From positions 20,264 through 84,263 of the forward strand of contig DATGJP010000062.1 of NCBI GenBank assembly GCA_035295125.1: a DNA stretch of 64,000 nucleotides, given 5' to 3'. Made by a program: the position numbers and the translations under genes. Shown in pieces: positions 34,927 through 42,883 of the stretch (position 1 is its first letter; the number at the start of each line of letters is the position of its first letter). Under the pieces are notes generated by a model that saw nothing but the letters and a program-made list of their open reading frames with translations, made no database searches and had not been told where the DNA came from. The DNA is from JAICMB01 sp035295125. Its GTDB lineage: Bacteria; Acidobacteriota; Terriglobia; Bryobacterales; Bryobacteraceae.

Positions 34927-36316
34927 GCGCTGGTTTGTACCCGACCTCGCACTTCTAGCCGCCATCGTAACCCTGATCTACTCGCTGGCGGGATTCCACG
35001 CTTCCAGGGAACTGTTCCGCGATGCCACAACCGGGTGGCACTTAGTAACCGGTGAGAGGATTCTCGAAGGGTATCGATTCCCGCGCCAGGATCCATACTC
35101 GTTCGTAGGCACCGGAGCGCCGTGGCTTGCGCGCGATTGGGCGGCCGATTGTCTGATGGGTCTTGCATTCACAAGGGCGGGATTGGCCGGAGTGGCGGCG
35201 ATATTCGTAGTAGCCCTTGCGCTCGTGAGCTGGATCTGGTTCCGGCTTACCTGGGCCGTGAACGGCAACTTCTTCCTCGCCTGTTTGTTGTTCGTGCCCA
35301 TGGTGTCGAATGCCAGCGTCGAGTGGCTGGCAGTGCCGCGGGTGCTCGGCTGGATTCTATTGCTTGCAGCGGTGTGGTTCTTCGAGCAGCCACGTCCGCG
35401 TTTCCGGCTGCGGGACTATGCCGTCGTGGTGCTCGGGTCTATCGTTTGGGCCAATGTCGACGAGACGTTCTTTCTGTTGCCGGCGATTGCTTTGATCTAC
35501 GCAATTTCGCATTTTGCACGGCCGCTGATCTGGAATGCCGACGCGAGCGTGGAACTGGCGCGGGGGCGCTCCTTTCTATTAACCGCGGTCCTATCGGCAT
35601 TGGCGACCCTGGCAAATCCGTATGGCTGGCGCCTCGCGGCCCCTTCGTTGGAGTGCCATTCAACACTGGTGCTCCTGATCGGAGTGATTGGCGGAGCGGC
35701 GGCTTTGGCCCAGAAGAAACTGGCGCACTTTCTCTTGCTGGTGGCGTTTGCTTGCGAACCTCGTGGCGTGCCGGCGGCCGCACTTCTTCTTCTGCCTCTC
35801 GCCAATGGCGCGATTACCGATGGTCTGCGGCGCGCGCACGATCTCCGGGCGGCGGTGCGGCATGGATTGAGTGCGTTTTTGACTTACTCGGATCGTCTGC
35901 GGCTGCTGGATGCGAGGCGAACGGGATTCGCTTGGGGAGCAATCGCCGCCGTTCTGGTGCTCCTATGGTTCCGGCTGCCGACAGTGGCCGCCCATACGGG
36001 GTTCCCGCCGGAGCGCTTTCCCGTAGTTGCCGCGAATGAACTCACCCTGGTGCCGCCCGATGCTCGCCTGCTCGCACCGGCGGATTACGGAGGCTACGTA
36101 GTCTTCCGATTTCAGGGCGCGCGCAAGGTTCTGGCTTACGAAGGAAATGATTTCGCGCGGGTCTTCGAAGCACGGCCGGGATGGCAGGCCGAAGTGGAGC
36201 GGTTGGATTTCACGCACGCGCTCCTCCCCGATGATTCTCCCCTCGTGCCGGCGCTCGAACAAATCGGCTGGAAGGTGGTTTTTCGCGATGAGGTAGCTAC
36301 GCTGTTGGCGCGCTAG
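34913..36316 (+). CDS. Polytopic membrane protein, GT-C-like
   Basis: 467 residues with about ten hydrophobic segments and a soluble C-terminus of about 110 residues. The first loop, GFHASRELFRDATTGWHLVT, and the following GERILEGYRFPRQDPYSFVG match the early region of a group of acidobacterial integral membrane proteins with GT-C-like layout (R-D-x-x-T-G-W-H-L). The catalytic residue cannot be stated. The C-terminal domain includes PPDARLLAPADYGGYVVFRF. The ATG overlaps the DUF192 end by 14 bases. The stop is two bases from the convergent VanZ-like gene. Confidence 0.8.
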   Translation: MRFARRWFVPDLALLAAIVTLIYSLAGFHASRELFRDATTGWHLVTGERILEGYRFPRQDPYSFVGTGAPWLARDWAADCLMGLAFTRAGLAGVAAIFVVALALVSWIWFRLTWAVNGNFFLACLLFVPMVSNASVEWLAVPRVLGWILLLAAVWFFEQPRPRFRLRDYAVVVLGSIVWANVDETFFLLPAIALIYAISHFARPLIWNADASVELARGRSFLLTAVLSALATLANPYGWRLAAPSLECHSTLVLLIGVIGGAAALAQKKLAHFLLLVAFACEPRGVPAAALLLLPLANGAITDGLRRAHDLRAAVRHGLSAFLTYSDRLRLLDARRTGFAWGAIAAVLVLLWFRLPTVAAHTGFPPERFPVVAANELTLVPPDARLLAPADYGGYVVFRFQGARKVLAYEGNDFARVFEARPGWQAEVERLDFTHALLPDDSPLVPALEQIGWKVVFRDEVATLLAR

Positions 36317-36318
36317 CT

Positions 36319-36678
36319 TCAGGACAGTGCGATCTTGGTGGCGGCTAGCCGCCCAACGAGTGAGCCGAAGAGGATGCCCGTGACGTTGGCCACCTCGTCG
36401 AGCAGCTCCGGCGAGCGTCCAGGAACGAAATTCTGGATCAATTCGACCGCGGCGCCGACCACCGCCAGCCCGATTGCGTAAAGGATGGCCGTCCGCAAAT
36501 TCCGGTGTCCGAACGACGCAAGAAACGAAAGCACAAAGTAAGCGCCGAAGTGCATCTCCTTGTCGGTGAGGGGAAGTTTGTCAATGGCATTCAGCACCGG
36601 CGAACTGCCCGGCAAAAGACACCCTCCCACAACCACGATCAGACACACGACGAAGAATACATTTACAAGACGCGACAA
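36319..36678 (-). CDS. VanZ-like membrane protein
   Basis: 119 residues, four hydrophobic helices. VanZ-family marks: LPGSSPVLNAIDKLPLTDKE, MHFGAYFVLSFLASFGH and ELIQNFVPGRSPELLDEVAN, with G near GILFGSLVGRL. VanZ relatives occur with teicoplanin resistance and also alone in many genomes, where the role is unknown. The start is TTG 36678. There is no antibiotic-resistance context here, and the czcA stop lies 33 bases upstream. Confidence 0.85.
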   Translation of the reverse strand: MSRLVNVFFVVCLIVVVGGCLLPGSSPVLNAIDKLPLTDKEMHFGAYFVLSFLASFGHRNLRTAILYAIGLAVVGAAVELIQNFVPGRSPELLDEVANVTGILFGSLVGRLAATKIALS

Positions 36679-36711
36679 AACTGTTGCTCCGCTAATCGCA
36701 TGGTAGCGAAC

Positions 36712-39700
36712 CTACTCACCGAAGTGCTCGGTTTCCGGTGCCGGCAGAGCGTCGCGCTCGCCCGCAACCCAGACATAGAGGGTCGGCAGAAGGAAAATGC
36801 CGAGGATCAGTGCTGCCATCAAGCCGCCGACAATGACGATCGCAAACGGCCGCTGCGAATCGGAGCCGATGCCACGCGAGAGGGCCGCCGGCAGCAGGCC
36901 AACGCTCGCCACCAGCATCGTCATCATGATGGGCCGCAGCCGCTGCACGGAGCCGTCAATTGCCGCATCGAGGATCCGCTCGCCGCGGGCGCGTAGCTGG
37001 TTGATGTACTCGAGCATGATGACGCCGGTTTGCACCGAGACGCCGAATAAGGCCAGGAATCCGACTCCCGACGAGACGCTGAAATGTGTGCCTGTGAGCA
37101 GCAACGCTACGAGCCCGCCCAACGGCGCCATCGCGACGTTTGCGAGAATCAACCCGACCCATTTAAACGAATTGAACATGGTGTAAAGGATCATGCAGAT
37201 GACCAGGATGGTCAGCGGCAGAACGATCATCAGCCGGCGCTGCGAGCGCTTCTGGCTCTCGTATTCGCCAGCCCAATCGATGTGGTAGCCCACCGGCAGC
37301 TTGACCTGCTTGCCCACCTTGCTAATCGCCTCTTCCACCGTGCTGCCGAGATCGCGAACCGGAACGCTGTATTTGATCGCCACGTAGCGGGAATTCCCCT
37401 CTCGATAGATTTCCGACGCGCCATCCACCACCTGGCTATGGCACAACTGCGCCAGGGAAACCCGCTCGCCGGAGGGGCTCAGCAGCCGGATATTCTCGAT
37501 GGCTTCCTTGGTGCTTCGGTAGGGCGCCTCGTAGCGGACTACGAGATCGTATCGCTGCTCGCCCTGCAACACCTGGCTGACGGCCTTTCCGCCCACCGCG
37601 GTCTCGATGGCATCCTGGACGTCGGCCACATTAATCCCGTAACGGGCGGCCTGGTCACGGTCGACCACGAAATTCATGTTCGGCTGGCCGATCACGCGAA
37701 AGAGGCCGAGGTCGGCAATCCCGGGAACGGTCTTCAGAACGCCGACAATCTCTTCGCCCTTCGCTTCGAGCGTCTTCAGGTCGTCGCCGAAAACCTTGAT
37801 CGCGAGCTGCCCCTTCACGCCGCTGACCGCTTCCTCCATGTTGTCCGCAATCGGCTGCGAGAAGTTCCACAGCGCGCCGGGGATCCTCTCCAGTTCGCGA
37901 TCCATCGCCGAGACCAGCTCTTCCTTGTTCTGATGGAACACGGGGCGCCATGCTTCTTTCGGCTTCAGATCGACGAAATACTCGGTGTTGAAGAAGCCGG
38001 TTGTGTCGGTTCCGTCATCGGGCCGGCCGAGCTGGGAGATCACCTGGGTGACTTCGGGAAACGACGCCAGGATGACTCGGGCTTTGTTCATCACCCGCTG
38101 GCCTTCGCTGAACCCCGTGCTGGGGGCGAGCGTCGCGCGCGCCCAGATGGCGCCCTCGTCCAGGTGCGGCAGAAACTCCGACCCGATCACACCGCTCATG
38201 GTTAGAAAGGCCGAGGCGGCGAACGAGAGAGTCGCCACACCCAGCGTCACCCAGCGATAGCGGATCGCGCGTTGCACCAGGTAGCGGTACGACCGCGTGA
38301 AAGCCTCCATCACAGGGTTATGCCATTCCTTCACGTGCCGGCTGAAGACGTAGCTCGAGAGTACCGGCGCGATTAGCATTGCGAAGATCAGGGCTCCAAG
38401 CAGTGCGAAGGAAACGGTCCATGCCATGGGCTTAAAGAGCCGCCCTTCCACGCGCTGCAACGTGAAGATGGGCACATAGGCGGTAATGATGATGCCAATC
38501 GCGTAGAACACCGGACGCTGGACTTCGTGCGCAGCCTCGCGGATGGAACTGAGCGTAGTTCCCGATTTGTGTTCGCTGTGGCCCAGATAGCGGATGATGT
38601 TCTCCACCATCACCACGGCGCCTTCCACCACCATGCCGAAATCCAGCGCGCCGAGCGACAACAGGTTGGCGGGAATCTTGGCGAGGCTCAGGCATATCGA
38701 CGCAAACAACAACGAAAACGGGATGGTCAGCGCAACGATGAATGCACCGCGGGCATTGCCGAGGAACATGAACAGAATGATGGCGACCAGAATAATGCCT
38801 TCGGTGAGGTTATGCAGGACCGTGTGCGTCGTGTAGTGGAGGAGGTTGCTGCGATCGAGAAATGGCGTGACCTTGACGCCGGGCGGGAGGATGCGCTCAT
38901 TCAATTCCTGGACCTTGTTATGAATCGCTTCCAGCGTGGAATCGGAATCGGCGCCTTTCCGCAAGAGAACAATGCCTTCCACCACGTCGCTGTTGTCGCT
39001 GATCCGGCCGTCAGTACGATGAATCGCGCGCCCAATCTCGCCGAGCCGGATTCGCGGACCCTGCGTGACGGTCGCGACGTCGCGTACCCGAACCGGCGTG
39101 CCGTTTTGCGTCTTGATCAGGGTCTGTCCGATGTCGCCGACACGGTTCACCAAGCCCACCGCGCGCACGTTGATCTGCTGCAGGCCCGTTTCGACAAAGC
39201 TTCCACCGGCGTTGACGTTGTTGCTGGCCAGTTGCTGCTCCACCTGGCCAAGACTCAGTCCGTAGGCGATCAGCTTGTTGGGATCGACACGCACTTGGTA
39301 CTCGCGCGTGATCCCTCCGAAACTGACCACGTCGACCACGTTCGGCACGGACTTGAACTGCTTCTCGAGTACCCAGTCTTCGAGCGACTTCAGCTCCATC
39401 AGGTCGTAGCTGGGGTTGGAGCTGCGTAGGGTATACCAGTAGATCTGGCCGACGGGGCTGTAGTCGGTTCCGATCTGCGGCTGCAGGTTATTGGGCAGGT
39501 TGAGCTGCGCTAATCGTTCCAGAACCTTCTGCCGGTTCCAGTCGTTCTCCGACTGGTCGTCGAAAATCAGCATCACGCTGGAGAGCCCGAAAAGGGACGT
39601 CGACCGCAGATGTTCCAGGTGCGGAATGCCGTTCATCACGATTTCGATGGGTATGGTGACCTGCTGCTCCACCTCCTCGGCGGCACGGCCGGGCCATTGC

Positions 39701-39852
39701 GTGATCACCTGGACGTAGTTGTTGGCGACGTCGGGGTACGCTTCCACGGGCAGATTGTGGAAGGAAATCGCGCCCCAGATGAGCAGCAGCGCGCCCGCCG
39801 CCATCATCAGGAAGCGATTGTTTAAAGCGTAATCGACGAGACCGCGAATCAT
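36712..39852 (-). CDS. czcA: HME-RND metal efflux pump, inner-membrane subunit (CzcA-like)
   Basis: A 1046-residue RND pump of the heavy-metal class. N-terminal helix VDYALNNRFLMMAAGALLLI, then LPVEAYPDVANNYVQVITQW and PGRAAEEVEQQVTIPIE, which are typical of CzcA/CusA. The TM4 proton-relay motif reads DFGMVVEGAVVMVEN. This is the CzcA (divalent cation) type with D, E, E; the second acidic residue is Glu where CzcA has Asp. CusA-type pumps lack this form, so Zn/Co/Ni/Cd is more likely than Cu/Ag. The ATG shares a base with the adaptor stop (TAATG). The order in the operon is outer-membrane factor, adaptor, pump (czcCBA). It is probably controlled by the divergent kinase/regulator pair. Confidence 0.94.
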   Translation of the reverse strand: MIRGLVDYALNNRFLMMAAGALLLIWGAISFHNLPVEAYPDVANNYVQVITQWPGRAAEEVEQQVTIPIEIVMNGIPHLEHLRSTSLFGLSSVMLIFDDQSENDWNRQKVLERLAQLNLPNNLQPQIGTDYSPVGQIYWYTLRSSNPSYDLMELKSLEDWVLEKQFKSVPNVVDVVSFGGITREYQVRVDPNKLIAYGLSLGQVEQQLASNNVNAGGSFVETGLQQINVRAVGLVNRVGDIGQTLIKTQNGTPVRVRDVATVTQGPRIRLGEIGRAIHRTDGRISDNSDVVEGIVLLRKGADSDSTLEAIHNKVQELNERILPPGVKVTPFLDRSNLLHYTTHTVLHNLTEGIILVAIILFMFLGNARGAFIVALTIPFSLLFASICLSLAKIPANLLSLGALDFGMVVEGAVVMVENIIRYLGHSEHKSGTTLSSIREAAHEVQRPVFYAIGIIITAYVPIFTLQRVEGRLFKPMAWTVSFALLGALIFAMLIAPVLSSYVFSRHVKEWHNPVMEAFTRSYRYLVQRAIRYRWVTLGVATLSFAASAFLTMSGVIGSEFLPHLDEGAIWARATLAPSTGFSEGQRVMNKARVILASFPEVTQVISQLGRPDDGTDTTGFFNTEYFVDLKPKEAWRPVFHQNKEELVSAMDRELERIPGALWNFSQPIADNMEEAVSGVKGQLAIKVFGDDLKTLEAKGEEIVGVLKTVPGIADLGLFRVIGQPNMNFVVDRDQAARYGINVADVQDAIETAVGGKAVSQVLQGEQRYDLVVRYEAPYRSTKEAIENIRLLSPSGERVSLAQLCHSQVVDGASEIYREGNSRYVAIKYSVPVRDLGSTVEEAISKVGKQVKLPVGYHIDWAGEYESQKRSQRRLMIVLPLTILVICMILYTMFNSFKWVGLILANVAMAPLGGLVALLLTGTHFSVSSGVGFLALFGVSVQTGVIMLEYINQLRARGERILDAAIDGSVQRLRPIMMTMLVASVGLLPAALSRGIGSDSQRPFAIVIVGGLMAALILGIFLLPTLYVWVAGERDALPAPETEHFGE

Positions 39853-41006
39853 TACTGCTCGACCGTGTTTTGCAAAACCAAAGCGTTGGAGACTACCTGC
39901 TGGCCGGGCTGTATGCCCGACCGGATTTCCTGAATGTTCCCCGCAAGGATGCCCCCGCCGGTCACCTCGACCCGCTTGAACCGTCCGTCACCGTTCGGAA
40001 CGTACACCCAGTCACGGTCATGGAGGTGAAGAACGGCCGAGGCCGGCACCGTGGCGGAAAGTTGCTTGTTTAATCCGTAGAATGTCGCCGTGACGAACAT
40101 GCCAAAGCGCAGCGTGCCGGGGTTGTGAACTTCCAACCGGATCTTGGCGGTTCGCGTGTTGGGGTCAAGACTCGGGCTGATGTTGCCAACACGCCCTTTC
40201 AGCACCATGTTTGGATAGGCGTTCAGGTGAATGTCCGCATACTCACCCAAGCGCACGTAGGGAAGGTCGTTCTCGTAAACGTCGCACATGATCCAGACCT
40301 CGGATAGGTCGGAGATGGTGAAAAGGTTCGGAGAATTGTCTAGCGTTTTCACTCCCGACGCGGCGGTTACGTTCTGCTCGGTGACGATGCCCGAAACAGG
40401 GGCTTTGATGTCGATGATTGAGGCGGGGTGGTCCACGTCGGCCCCCAGGACCCTTATGCGCTCGGTGGCGTTCTCGACCGTGATCTTGGCCTTGGTATCC
40501 GTATCCTGAGCGACCTCGAGATCCTTCTGCGCAATGGCGCCTTTCTCGTATAGCAGCTTGGCGCGATCGAGCTGCGTTTTCGCCAGGGCTTCGTCGGCCA
40601 CCGCCTGCCGATAATCGGAGAAGGCCTGTGAGATGTCGGCGCTCTGAACGCGCATCAGGAGCTGACCCTTGCTCACCGTGTCCCCCAGCCGGGCATGAAT
40701 CTCGACTACACGACCCGAGGCCAGCGAGACCACCGGAATGTTCCGCGAGACGTCCGGGCTAATGGTGCCCGTCACCTGGAGCTGTGGCGCGGCATTGTGC
40801 GATTCAGCGGTAGCGAGCGGGAATTGCTCGGGGTGATCGACTTTAACGAGGTTCAGGTCCTGCTCCTGCTCGACCACAGCGGCCGGAGGCGCTTCCGCTT
40901 TGGGGTCGGCCTGGACCTTGGTCCCACAACCGCTGAGAAGCAGGGCAGCGGCAATGGTTAACACCGCCAGTTGGAGCAGACAGTTTCGCCTGTCTTTAGC
41001 CTTCAA
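39852..41006 (-). CDS. czcB: RND periplasmic adaptor (CzcB-like lipoprotein)
   Basis: About 384 residues from TTG 41006. The start MKAKDRRNCLLQLAVLTIAA then LLLSGC gives a lipoprotein signal with the lipid Cys. Domains: lipoyl/barrel-sandwich (GTISPDVSRNIPVVSLASGR, VKAPVSGIVTEQNV-type IKAPVSGIVTEQNVTAASGV), alpha-helical hairpin (AVADEALAKTQLDRAKLLYE), beta-barrel and membrane-proximal domains. The frame is open upstream to ATG 41219, which overlaps a duplicated czcC tail as ATGA, but that would add 71 residues coded by palindromic repeats and duplicated spacer. The short start is preferred; even so, codons near the start resemble a repeat arm. It joins CzcA to the outer-membrane factor. Confidence 0.9.
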   Translation of the reverse strand: MKAKDRRNCLLQLAVLTIAAALLLSGCGTKVQADPKAEAPPAAVVEQEQDLNLVKVDHPEQFPLATAESHNAAPQLQVTGTISPDVSRNIPVVSLASGRVVEIHARLGDTVSKGQLLMRVQSADISQAFSDYRQAVADEALAKTQLDRAKLLYEKGAIAQKDLEVAQDTDTKAKITVENATERIRVLGADVDHPASIIDIKAPVSGIVTEQNVTAASGVKTLDNSPNLFTISDLSEVWIMCDVYENDLPYVRLGEYADIHLNAYPNMVLKGRVGNISPSLDPNTRTAKIRLEVHNPGTLRFGMFVTATFYGLNKQLSATVPASAVLHLHDRDWVYVPNGDGRFKRVEVTGGGILAGNIQEIRSGIQPGQQVVSNALVLQNTVEQ

Positions 41007-41275
41007 GGTGGCGCAGGCGGTTTCGCCTGCGCGTTCCCTGTTCTGTCCAAAGACAGACTGAATCGGCAGCCCCCGGGCATACCGTATTGAACGCTGTGTA
41101 GCTTCTGCCGAAACTTCGGGATCTCCCCGGTATTTCCAAAGGGAGGCGAAACCGTCTGCTTCACCCTTCCACAGAATCTGAACCGGGCACCGTAGGAAGT
41201 CACTCATTACGCGCTTCATTCAGTCACCTCCCGCCCCCCCGCAAGATTCAGTTGAGTCGCCGCAGTAAGCTGGGT
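40926..41275 (-). repeat. Tandem duplication, unit 1 (czcC tail, spacer, czcB head)
   Basis: On the minus strand this holds a degenerate copy of the last codons of czcC (about 41275-41216, AATQLNLAGGREVTE then stop), a spacer with a B arm (about 41145) and an A arm (about 41015), and the lipobox region of czcB. Matching points in unit 2 lie 291 bases away: B arm 41150/41441, A arm 41015/41306, czcC end 41221/41512. The spacer copies look roughly 80 percent identical by eye. Confidence 0.85.
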
Positions 41276-41283
41276 TTCCGCAA
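41216..41283 (-). pseudogene. Duplicated czcC C-terminal fragment
   Basis: Reads AATQLNLAGGREVTE then stop, against AANQLNLAVGREVTE at the end of the intact gene. It is fused at about 41280 to a czcB lipobox fragment (LLLSGCG) from unit 2. It cannot code for a working protein. Confidence 0.8.
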
Positions 41284-41566
41284 CCGCTGAGAAGAAGTGC
41301 CGCGGAGGCGGTTTCGCCTGCGCATTCTGTGTGCTGTCCAAAGACAGACTGAATCGGGAGCCCCCTGGCATCCCGTATTGAACGAGGTGTGACTTTCGCC
41401 GAGGCTTCAAGATCTGGTCTCTTCTTCCAAAGGCAGGCGAAACCGCCTGCTTCACCCTTCCACAGAATCCGAACCGGGCGCCGTAGGAAGTCACCCATCA
41501 CGCGCTTCATTCAGTCACCTCCCGCCCCACCGCAAGATTCAGTTGATTCGCCGCGGTAAGGTAGGA
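41281..41566 (-). repeat. Tandem duplication, unit 2
   Basis: Starts with the true end of czcC (stop at 41507), then a spacer with a B arm (about 41435) and an A arm (about 41306), and ends in a truncated czcB head (CTGAGAAG at 41287, matching 40933). It lacks 63 bases present in unit 1 between the A arm and the lipobox. The 500-bp stretch 41007-41506 between the two genes is explained by this duplication and its repeats. Confidence 0.85.
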
Positions 41567-42748
41567 ACCAACCAGGTTCAGATAATTCAGCCGAATGCTG
41601 CGATAGTCCTGCTGCGCCTGTAGGAAATCCAGCAGCGACGCGCCGCCGTGCGAGTACGAAAACGAGATCGTCTCGCGCACGCGCGTGGCACGCTCCAGGT
41701 ATTCGGTCTTGTACGGCCGAAGCAGGGCCAGGTTGCTATTGATCGTCGCGAAAGCGGAATCGACGTCGCTGTAGACCTGCGCCTCGTTGGCATCCCGCAA
41801 GCGTTCGTTTCGCACGACATCCTGCTCAGTCCGCACCTTCTCGCCCTGATTGCGATCGAAAATGCGTAACGGAATCGTAACGCTCACGCCGAAATAGGCT
41901 GGGATCGGTGGATTCCGTGCGAAATCCATCCCAAAAGTGGGATCCGAAGATCCATTCGCGACCGCAAGCTTGTGATCTGTCCGGGCCTTGTCGATCGATT
42001 GCACAGCGGCTTTGAGATCGGGGCGATTCTCCAGCGCCATGCTGCGGTACTCTTCGAGCGGCGCAAGCCGATCGGTGAAGTCGAACGTGCCGGTCACATC
42101 AAACTGATCCACGGGCGTGTGGTCGTTCAACAGCGCGAGAAGCTGGATCTTTGCCGTTCGCAGACTCACCTGCGCAGTCAGCACGTCGGATTCGAATTGC
42201 ACGCGTTGAAGCTCCAACCGGTCGAGATCCACCTGCGCGATGTCGCCGGCTTTGAGACGGTCGCGGCTCAGATCGAGAAGATGGTCGTAGTAAGACAGGC
42301 TCTCTTTAGTGACGTCCAGGATCGCTTTTTGTTGGAGAGTCTGAACAAAAGCCGTCCGCAGGTTGAACAGCAGGTTGCGCTCCTGGTCGCCGAGTTGGGA
42401 AATCGCGACGGCCGTAGCTTTCTGGGCGCTATCGCGGCGCAATTCGCGTTTGTGCTCGCGCTCGTGCAGATAGCTGCCGGAGAAGAATGGAAGAGTGTTC
42501 GTAAACGGACGGTAGGGATTCGGCGTAAAGGCGTCGATCTGATCGACCGTGACTGTAACGTCCGGATTCGGACGCAGATAGGCCGTTACCTCTTGCGCCC
42601 GGGACTCATCGATGCCGATCCTGGCAGCCTGCAACGTTGGATTGGTCGCTTCGAATTTGTCGCGAAGTTCCTGCCAGGTGAAGCTATGCTGCGCCAGGGC
42701 GCTTGGGATAAAACCAGCAGTGAAAAGACACGTCAAAACACGGCGCAA
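41507..42748 (-). CDS. czcC: TolC-family outer-membrane efflux protein (CzcC-like)
   Basis: 413 residues with a signal peptide (MRRVLTCLFTAGFIPSALAQ). Two TolC repeats of long helices with short beta segments are visible: LRDKFEATNPTLQAARIGID and AKIQLLALLNDHTPVDQFDV in the first half, EYRSMALENRPDLKAAVQSI and GASLLDFLQAQQDYRSIRLN in the second. The last is a typical OEP C-terminal helix. GVSVTIPLRIFDRNQGEKVR marks the second barrel strand. The start is TTG 42748. It is the first gene of the czcCBA operon. The gap to the divergent histidine kinase is 135 bp and holds a 14-bp direct repeat. Its last codons are duplicated downstream. Confidence 0.92.
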   Translation of the reverse strand: MRRVLTCLFTAGFIPSALAQHSFTWQELRDKFEATNPTLQAARIGIDESRAQEVTAYLRPNPDVTVTVDQIDAFTPNPYRPFTNTLPFFSGSYLHEREHKRELRRDSAQKATAVAISQLGDQERNLLFNLRTAFVQTLQQKAILDVTKESLSYYDHLLDLSRDRLKAGDIAQVDLDRLELQRVQFESDVLTAQVSLRTAKIQLLALLNDHTPVDQFDVTGTFDFTDRLAPLEEYRSMALENRPDLKAAVQSIDKARTDHKLAVANGSSDPTFGMDFARNPPIPAYFGVSVTIPLRIFDRNQGEKVRTEQDVVRNERLRDANEAQVYSDVDSAFATINSNLALLRPYKTEYLERATRVRETISFSYSHGGASLLDFLQAQQDYRSIRLNYLNLVGSYLTAANQLNLAVGREVTE

Positions 42749-42792
42749 TGGAATCTAAATCGAAATGTAGCGAGCCGCGCGGGTACAGTCCA

Positions 42793-42829
42793 CTATCTTT
42801 CGGCTAGTCACCCGCCTATCTTTCGGCTA
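42793..42829. promoter_or_regulatory. 14-bp direct repeat, candidate response-regulator site
   Basis: CTATCTTTCGGCTA occurs at 42793-42806 and again at 42816-42829. The copies are identical and 23 bases apart, close to two helix turns. They lie midway between the czcC start (42748) and the kinase start (42884), which diverge. The spacing fits two regulator subunits binding on one face of DNA. Confidence 0.55.
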
Positions 42830-42883
42830 TTTCGTGGTTTCCGCGCAGACCACATACTAGAATTGAGACGAGCGCAGTCCATT

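Noticed and set aside
36319..36678. Glycopeptide resistance from the VanZ-like gene
   Set aside because: No vanHAX or regulator genes are near; VanZ-like proteins are common in genomes without resistance.
37084..38205. Open frame of 373 codons opposite czcA
   Set aside because: It lies wholly within a well-conserved RND gene and has shadow-like composition without motifs.
40970..41520. Possible CRISPR-like array from the repeated palindromes
   Set aside because: Only two spaced units with a 291-base period, no short uniform spacers and no cas genes; a tandem duplication explains it.
41972..42883. Upstream extension of the histidine kinase frame
   Set aside because: It is antisense to czcC and would put 304 unrelated residues before the first transmembrane helix; ATG 42884 gives a normal protein.
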